Shown in pieces: positions 57,402-64,000 of a stretch of DNA of 64,000 bases; position 1 is the first letter of the stretch; every line of letters begins with the position of its first letter. The DNA comes from Fremontodendron californicum (lineage: Eukaryota > Streptophyta > Magnoliopsida > Malvales > Malvaceae): positions 16,606,501 through 16,670,500 of the forward strand of contig JAULJL010000011.1 in the NCBI GenBank assembly GCA_030761205.1, written 5' to 3'. The notes beneath the pieces are model-generated. The model was not told the origin of the DNA. It was given only the letters and a program-made list of their open reading frames with translations, and made no database searches. Made by a program: the position numbers and the translations under genes.

Positions 57402-58460
57402 TCTGGAGTAGACCTAAAAACTATTGGAAACTCAGTCACACTCCAATTTGTCAATCTGTAACTTGGTGGACATGGTCGCACCATCCAACTTGCATACTTG
57501 TTTTCAATTCTTTCTTCAACAACCATACAGATCACTATATCTTGTGTCTTCTCTTCCCTATTCATGTGGAACTTCTCAAAAGCATATTCGATCATTATCA
57601 GCACATCGTCAAAATCTTTCTCCCCGAATAGAAAACCATGGTTGTGAAGGATTGGTGGGAAAGTCATGGGTTCCTACTCTATATCCATACCCGGAAGACG
57701 GGCCATCCTTCTATTTTGATTTTTCTCAATTGTCCTCCTCTTTTCATGAGCCTTCGGGAGATATCCAAGACCAAACCGGTCTTTCTTCCCAGTCATTTCA
57801 ATTGCCCAAGCCATACCCTTGAGATACTTTCCCAGCCCTTTTCCTGCCCTGCAGCCCTTTCAAAAGAAATGTAAAGGATCAAAATCCTTGCTGGTTGATG
57901 CTGCAATTGCTCCACTACACTATATTTGCTGTGCTTTATAAATTTCAAAAATTCACAAGCCTCCTTTTCACTTACCGGCTCTTTCACCGGGATTGAGTTC
58001 TTCTCCACTCCTTTCGACTGATCTATCTCAATATGGATCGGCTCAGCTATTTTCTTTCCTTTATCAACTCCTCATTCTTTTCCCACTGGACCTTGCTCAA
58101 CAATTTCGGGGGCCTAACATCTCCCACTGCGTATTAGATACCCTACACCCCTTATGTCGGTTGCTACCTGCTGACTAGAAGAGCCTGGCGTAACCACGCT
58201 GCAATCATATTTCCACGGTGCAACCTTGTTTTCTTTGTATGAGAAAGAGGATGGCAGTTCTATGATAAACTTAGGTATGAATTCTTTAACAACCGGGGTA
58301 ACCTTCTCTTCCGGCTCATCATAGTAGATAATCAAAAGTCTGCCTACCCCATATCCGGCTATCTTCTCAATAACCTTCACCTCTTCCGCTGCCTCCTCAT
58401 AAAATTGGGCCTCGCCCTCATCCATCATCCGACGAACTTTAGCTAGAAAGTCTCCACACT
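57402..58460 (-). pseudogene. Protease of element B, with large internal deletion
   Basis: Minus strand. The N-terminal part is at 58428-58114 (MMDEGEAQFYEEAAEEVKVI, RLLIIYYDEPEE) and 58008-57793 (ACEFLKFIKHSKYSVVEQLQ, QPARILIL). Sequence then jumps: the active-site DNGSS segment, the GRPW segment and most of the region before the G-patch are absent, because after QPARILIL the reading passes directly to AGQEKGW (G-patch remnant, near 57845). The C-terminal exon part is at 57667-57402 (EYAFEKFHMN, ending RSTPE). About 600 bp present in C (31220-31975) are missing, so B cannot make a working protease. Confidence 0.8.
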
Positions 58461-60340
58461 ACTGTATAGTGTGTCATTTGCATCCATGGAACGGACAATA
58501 ATCATTCTTCTTTATTGCAACCATTTTCAGACTATCTTCATCCTGAACTATTCCTTCCTTAACCATTTCAACCCACACCTTTATCATCAAAATTTTCACC
58601 TCACATATGTGCCTCTTCACTCTACCGACTTCCCCTGACAACATTGCATTCTACCTGGCCTCAGTATGATTGGGCAACGAGTTACCCACAATATTAGGTT
58701 CATTCATTGATCCAAATTTTACAACCCCAATGTCGATCAAACTTTAGACCTTTCTTTGCAAAGCAACATAATCTTCAATTGAATGTCCTTGAATTCTCGA
58801 ATGGTATGCATAGTTAGCATTTACATTATACCATTTAGGGTATGGTGGTTTCAAGGGTTGAAGGTAAACAGGTACAACAAGCTATCCTTGCATCAATTTG
58901 GGGTACAATTCACCATAAGTTGTGGGAATGGTAAATTGGGGTTTTTGATTATTCCTCGATGATCTCTGGTCATTGCGCATGACACCTTGGCTATTCTGGA
59001 CAGTGTTTTGGGTAAGGGTTATTTGTGGTGATATTCCAGTTGGATACGGCTGCTGTGGTATGGTTGTGTAAGGGAATTGATTATGAGTGAGATGATTCAC
59101 GGCAGGATAGTAAGGATTGTACGCCGGATAAGGTGTATAAAGTGCATGAGATGTATAAGGTGAAGAAGGTGTATAGGGTCTAGGAGGTGTATAAGGTCTA
59201 GGAGATGTGTAGGGATAAATAAGGGTTATAGCTAACTGCAACTGCATGAGCTTCTTTTTTTTTTTTCTTGGCGGGAAATATTTGCTTTGGAGTTGAAGAT
59301 TCTCCACCTTCCATCTTGACACTCTTAATGGCGGTTTCTATCATTTTGCCGAATATAACCATATCCGTGAAATTCTTAGTGGCACTCCCCACCAATTTGT
59401 CATAGTATGGTGTCTTTGAAGTGTTAATGAAAAGCACCGTAGTTTTTTTGCTGGTCAGAGGGGGTTGCACTTGAGTGGCCAAGTCTCTCCACCTTTGAGA
59501 GTATTCCTTAAAACTCTTAGTAGTTTTCTTCTCCATATTCTGTAGTGACAACCTGTCAGGTATCATATCAGAATTGTGTTTATAATGTTCCATGAAGGCT
59601 CGGGCCAAATCCATCCAAGAACGGACCTTAGTCCGTGCCAACTGATTATACCATCAGGTTGCAGAACCCGTTAAACTATCATGAAAGCAGTGGATGAGCA
59701 GCTTTTCATCATCATCATGTCCTGCCATATTTTGGCAGTACAAGGTTAGGTGTGCTAATGGGTTGGTAGTCCCATTATACTTCTCGAAGTCTGGCACTTT
59801 AAACTTAGGAGGAATTACCAGGCCGTGTACCAGACTCATCTCCTTGGCATCCAGACTGCCAAACAATTCTGCCCCTTCTACCGCCCTTAGCCTCTCTTCC
59901 AACAACTGATATTTTTTCTAAGACTCTGCAGATTCAACCCTCTTTAGTTCTGCCGTCTTTGCCTTCTCTTTCTCAAGTTGGGTCAGCCCCAATGTTAACC
60001 TTTTCGGGAGCATAATTTTGTGCTTCAGCCATAGGTTGAATATAAACAAAGGATATTTCCCTTGCTGGGAGCTCATTTCGTGCATTCTGGGATGCTTGTC
60101 CATTCATCTATACAACTTCAGGTCGGCCCTCTTGATTCATCACCCCTTGTCCTGTAAGAAAATTCTCACTCTGCCCTTTCTGCCTCAGCATGGCGTTCGT
60201 CATTTCCATGAGCTTGGCCATTTGCTCTCTTGATTCCTCCTAAGACTTAGCCAACTGCTCTTGTAGTTCCCTCTGAGCTCGTTCCATTCTTTCAATACGG
60301 GCAAGCTGGTCATTCTCCATGACTCTGGCTTGAGATCTAG
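58461..60340 (-). pseudogene. gag of element B, broken
   Basis: Minus strand. N-terminal charged part near 60330-59920 with stops. Gag domain at 59905-59654 (LEERLRAVEGAELFGSLDAK, HCFHDSLTGSAT) and 59641-59198 (SWMDLARAFMEHYKH, ATQVQPPLTSKKTTVLFI). A Pro/Tyr-rich repeat with PRPYTPPRPYTP follows (59215-59110), then NPYYPAVNHL. The knuckle region and linker to the protease (58880-58461) are open only in short pieces. It resembles C more closely than A. Confidence 0.83.
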
Positions 60341-60740
60341 TGTTATAACGATGCCAAAAATTCGATTCTTTCAGAGTGCGCCCAATTTTACCTTTAATTT
60401 TTAAAAAACCATGAATTATAATTTACTGACACATCCTTTAGGTTTTATTATAAATGAATGAATGACTAAATGTGAATGGATGAATAAATAAATAGCTAAG
60501 TACATGAATATCAATGAATAAATATAAATGAATGATTATAAATACAAATAAAGGTATGAATGAATTTGGAAGTATTAGCCCTGGAATAATTCCAACCAAA
60601 CGGTCTTTCATTGATTTGTGGAATTTAAATACATCAAAAATAACAAGACCATTGCCTAAGACAATCCAGTAATTTGCCTATCTATTTCAAAGTGTTGTTT
60701 ACAAAATACTGGTCCAAGAGTAACCCCCTCGGATCTTGGA
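60341..60740 (-). other. ORF1-gag spacer of element B
   Basis: Minus strand noncoding stretch. Conserved motif TTGGTTGGAATTAT at 60599-60586, then an ATTCATT/ATTTATT-rich tract (60570-60440), in the same order as in A and C. Confidence 0.6.
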
Positions 60741-61758
60741 CTTTCTTTCACATTCCCCTTTGAATTGCCTTGCCTTTCAATCTGGCCCGTACTTGTTCAC
60801 TTTCCAACTAGCCTTTTGATATCAACAAAAATAGCACTATGTGAGCTTTCCCTAGCTTGCTTCCCTTCCTCAAGTTTGACGTCTCGGGCTTCTTCATGCT
60901 TTGCTTTTTCTTTCCAATATCTATTCTCTTTCCTGAGGTTTTTGACTTCTTGCTCCCATACCACGAAAGTCTTGATTGTCCCTTCAAATTTGAGCTTGAA
61001 ATGGAACCTTTTATTTTCCAGGTGTAATTCCTTGAGATCGCCCCTGATAGTGTCCCTTTCTCTCTTGACTTTTTCTATTTCTCTTTCCTAAGCTGATTCC
61101 CTATTTTTAGGTCCTCAATCTCTTCTTGAAGTCGGGCAATCTCTTTGCTCATTTGGGTCTTTTCTTTTCCAAATTTCGACCTTATAATTTCTAACTCCGA
61201 TGGTGCTTCCTTTGGTGGTGGATTCATGAATTGAACTTCTTCCCCATTAGATGCCAACAATCTATCATTAAACCTCCTTTCTCTCCATACCAGATAGTCG
61301 GGTGTAACAATGTTGGCATACCGAGCTACATTTATCCGATTAGTCTTTTTTCATGCTTCAATTATTCCCCGCACCTTTCATGAGTAACCCTTCTCTCCGT
61401 AGGTGAATTCTAATAAACCCAGTCCATGAGTCACGGTTGTGAATTGCCGAGACTCGACCTATCTTTGCACTAACAGAGGTGTGTAACTCACGGCTCCCCA
61501 AATCCCCTGTAGTGGAACCCCTAACTTGTCTTCACATTTGTAGAAAATCGGCATAGGAATCATCCACGGAGCTCTCCAAGTTATCATTTCACCTTTAAGG
61601 TTTTTGAACATGTTGATCCATTGCTCTTCATTTCTATCTTTGGGCCAATCTATTTTAAGGAACTCATTGATCGGTACTAGGGATTTCAAGTATGGTTTGG
61701 AAGAAACATCCTCCCTCCTCCAGAAATGACTCTGAATCCAAACATAAAGGAGTTGCAC
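60741..61758 (-). pseudogene. ORF1 of element B, N-terminus cut off by element E
   Basis: Minus strand. Readable from MQLLYVWIQSHFW (61758) through RRED, IDWPKDRNEEQWINMFKNLK and GAVSYTPLLVQR (61459), then a coiled-coil part at 61260-61075 (FGKEKTQMSKEIARLQEEIE) and on to about 60741. Stops and frameshifts at 61455 and near 61070. The PMD/DUF7745-type N-terminal part (present in A and C) is missing because the sequence switches to element E at 61759. Confidence 0.82.
61754..61758. repeat. Presumed left target-site duplication of element E (TGCAC)
   Basis: Last five bases of B before TGTAAGACCC. The partner should lie beyond the right window edge; this is a prediction. Confidence 0.35.
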
Positions 61759-64000
61759 TGTAAGACCCTGGTAAGTACGAGATCAATTCGAGACAATTAT
61801 AACATGCGGATGGCTCGAGGTTAAACTTTGAAATGCCTATAGAAAGGATGGGCTACCATGTGGTACACATGTTGTATGATAAATTGTAGAGTTGGGGGTT
61901 TAATCGAGTGATTAAGTGATTTAACCCCAAATTGACTAAAAGTCAGGATAGGGAAAAGTCCATAAAATACGATAATTTAACTTCACATAGTGTTGATATG
62001 TGATATAACATTATTTGGGAGTGTTAGAACATGAATCAGCAAAAAAAAAATCGGTAAAATGTGAACAGGGGTAATTTGGTAATTTTACCCAAATTTTTGT
62101 TTTTAGTCCGTAAATGATACCAATGGACTAAGTGATCATATAGGATCATAATATGATGTTTAGATCAAAAATTTGACATCAAAATCAAATTCGATAGCTA
62201 AAATCGTCTAATTCGTCATTTAGTGACGCTGGCGTAAATTGCCTTAAAAACATGGTTCGGGATTTTTTGAAACTAATCCGAACACATGGACATATGTTAT
62301 AACATATGAGGATTATGAATATGACATGAAAAATCAAAAACGGAGTTGAAACCGGATTAGTCCTTAAGTAACCTAAAGGAATGAAAACCGAAAACTGACC
62401 GCGGGAAGGTCCGAAAAAGGTTTTAAATGGATCAATAGATTAATATAGACATAAAATGATGTTAGCAAGCTATTGGTGAAATCAGAACAAAAATCGGAGC
62501 TAAAAATTGAAAAAGTCAAAATATTGACCCATTGGCGCTCCGAGGCCCGGATTTGGGTTTCGAGATATCGAAAAAGTTATCCGAACATGCAGATCAGTAT
62601 ATTATCATATTTGGAACATATCCGTATCAAGAAAAGTGAAAACGGGCTTCCGAACGTTAAAATTTCATGTTCGCCTGCTAAGGTACTAAAAGACAAAATA
62701 GGGGCAAAATGGTCATTTGAGCATGGTAAACTTATTAAGTCTGAAAATCAGACTTCTCCTCCCCCAATTTCATGTGAGGAACCAAAAAAATGAGAAAGAA
62801 AGAGGGGAAGCCATGGAAGCTTGCTTCCAAGCTTTCTCTCTCCTCCGTTTACTAGGCAGATCACCAAAATTTCCAAAGATTTCACAAACCCAAAGGTAAC
62901 TTCATGTTCTAAGCTTGATTTTGATGTTATATTTTGAAGATTTTGCCTTTAGCTATGAGAAACCATGTGGGCTAAAAATTGGTGGTGGTGAACCACCATG
63001 TTGCCACCATTTTTTTCGCCACGAGATGTGTTCCTCTGCCTCCTTAAACCATAAATTAGTATCAGATAGCTTTGAATCAAAATTTAGAGGCTAAAACGAG
63101 TTTGGCCGAAACCCTAGCTTGCCCATGAGGTGGTGCTGCCACCTTCCTTGGTTGTTCGAGGCCACCGTTAGCTTTGCGGTCATCGTCTGAGCAACTTTCT
63201 AGTTGATTGTTGCTCCAAATTTTGATCCAAGCTAAGTGTAAAAATTTATTTGTAAAAAAAAATTTTAAGCTGAAAAATTTTGGATATTAGCTAACTATTA
63301 TAAATAATGGGAATTTGAGTGTCCCGTAGTTGTAAAATATTTACAGAATATCCTGACGATGTCGTAGGTACCCGTATCGTGGAGTTCGCCTGGGATCACG
63401 ACAAAGTCACAAAAGTGCTGCTTTAATACTCGAAATAACACTGTGAGTTTTTAGGTTAATTTAGGAGGTAGTTGTTGTTTTATATGCATTGTTGATTGAT
63501 ACGGATACTAAAACACGAAAGATTGCTCGGATCACAAAAACGGTAAGTTTTAAACCTTACGCGGATTAATGGTGTAAGTGTGGTGTTAATATGGTTACAT
63601 GAGGTAAGTATTGTAGAGTTGAATGATAATGATTGTGAGCTATTTGAAATACTGAGATATTCTTAATTAAGATGTTAGACAAGGTAGATTATGGTTGTAC
63701 TTGTCAGATTAATGAAAAAATAGTATGGAATTGTGTTTAAGGCATTATGGCTGCTAATTTATGAAATTGGTTGATGAATAATATTGTATAGGATGGTTGA
63801 GTATTTAAGGATAGTTAGACATTGCAGATTAAATGTTATGCACACAAGTTGTTTGATAAAATGTCTAAGTGAAATTGTAATGCTTGTAAACATAAGTAGA
63901 AATATGCTAGTGTAGAAGCTGTTACCTAGCATATTATATAAATCATTTAATAAGATAAACAAATTTAATATATCATGCTATTATTGTACCGACAGAGTAA
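61759..64000. mobile_element. Element E: probable LTR of another retrotransposon, partial
   Basis: Sequence begins TGTAAGACCCTGGTAAGTAC exactly where B's ORF1 breaks, starting with TG as LTRs do. The 2242 bp in the window show no gene: open frames at 62473-62793 and 62717-62899 are short and unrecognised. A run TCCTCCCCCAATTTCATGTG (62757) and a segment with GGAGTTCGCCTGGGATCACG (63380) look like LTR/leader sequence but were not assigned to a family. No LTR end, primer site or coding region is reached before 64000. Confidence 0.5.

Larger units (their letters stand above)
11496..61758 (-). mobile_element. Element B: Tat/Ogre-like LTR retrotransposon, reversed, split by C, D and E
   Basis: Read on the minus strand: ORF1 (broken at 61758), gag, protease plus G-patch, intron, reverse transcriptase, RNases H, integrase, 3' noncoding region, polypurine tract, 3' LTR (ending at 11496). 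The LTR is of the same family as that of C. Removing C (20881-43960) and D (44289-54958) brings the integrase pieces back into register, which confirms that these are insertions into B. The 5' LTR and the N-terminal part of ORF1 are outside the window, beyond E. The coding parts have stops and frameshifts. Confidence 0.9.

Noticed and set aside
1..64000. Host genes between elements
   Set aside because: Every coding stretch with recognisable domains belongs to elements A-D; no intact non-transposon gene was found.

Overview
The window is plant nuclear DNA made almost entirely of nested LTR retrotransposons; no host gene is recognised. It is AT-rich. The element types (Tat/Ogre-like Ty3-gypsy elements of about 23 kb with ~5-kb LTRs, plus an Athila-like element) point to a flowering plant with a sizeable repetitive genome. 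The species cannot be told from this sequence.

Layout. Element A (1-11495, + strand) is a decayed Tat/Ogre-like element: the last bases of a 5' LTR, primer-binding site, ORF1, gag, protease plus G-patch, an intron, reverse transcriptase, two RNases H, integrase and the start of the 3' noncoding region. It is cut at 11495 by element B (11496-61758, - strand), a related element of another family. B's 4.96-kb 3' LTR comes first, then its genes in reverse order. B is itself split by element C (20881-43960, + strand; 23,080 bp; complete, both LTRs, perfect 5-bp target duplication ACGGC), which sits inside B's integrase. It is split again by element D (44289-54958, + strand; Athila-like, 1.8-kb LTRs, tRNA-Asp-type primer site), which sits between B's second RNase H and integrase. 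At 61758 B's ORF1 is broken by element E, probably another LTR retrotransposon beginning TGTAAGACCC, which runs off the window at 64000. Insertion order: A, then B, then C, D and E separately into B.

How the parts work. In A, B and C, ORF1 (plant-mobile-domain/DUF7745-like, with a coiled coil) lies upstream of gag. Gag builds the particle; the aspartic protease with attached G-patch would process the polyprotein. A ~205-216-bp intron separates protease from polymerase, and removing it keeps the reading frame in all three copies. Reverse transcriptase is followed by a gypsy RNase H whose usual first Asp is Glu, then a second RNase H, then integrase. All copies carry stops or frameshifts, many of them CAG/CAA/TGG to TAG/TAA changes.

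Most interesting signals: (1) a segment spanning the intron's 5' splice site recurs in inverted orientation in the 3' noncoding region, so one transcript could pair with its own splice donor; (2) a pair of hairpins with compensating base changes in the 3' noncoding region of all three Tat/Ogre-like elements; (3) an antisense Cys-rich reading frame shared by the same elements; (4) fast-changing tandem arrays (60-74 bp units) before the 3' LTR.
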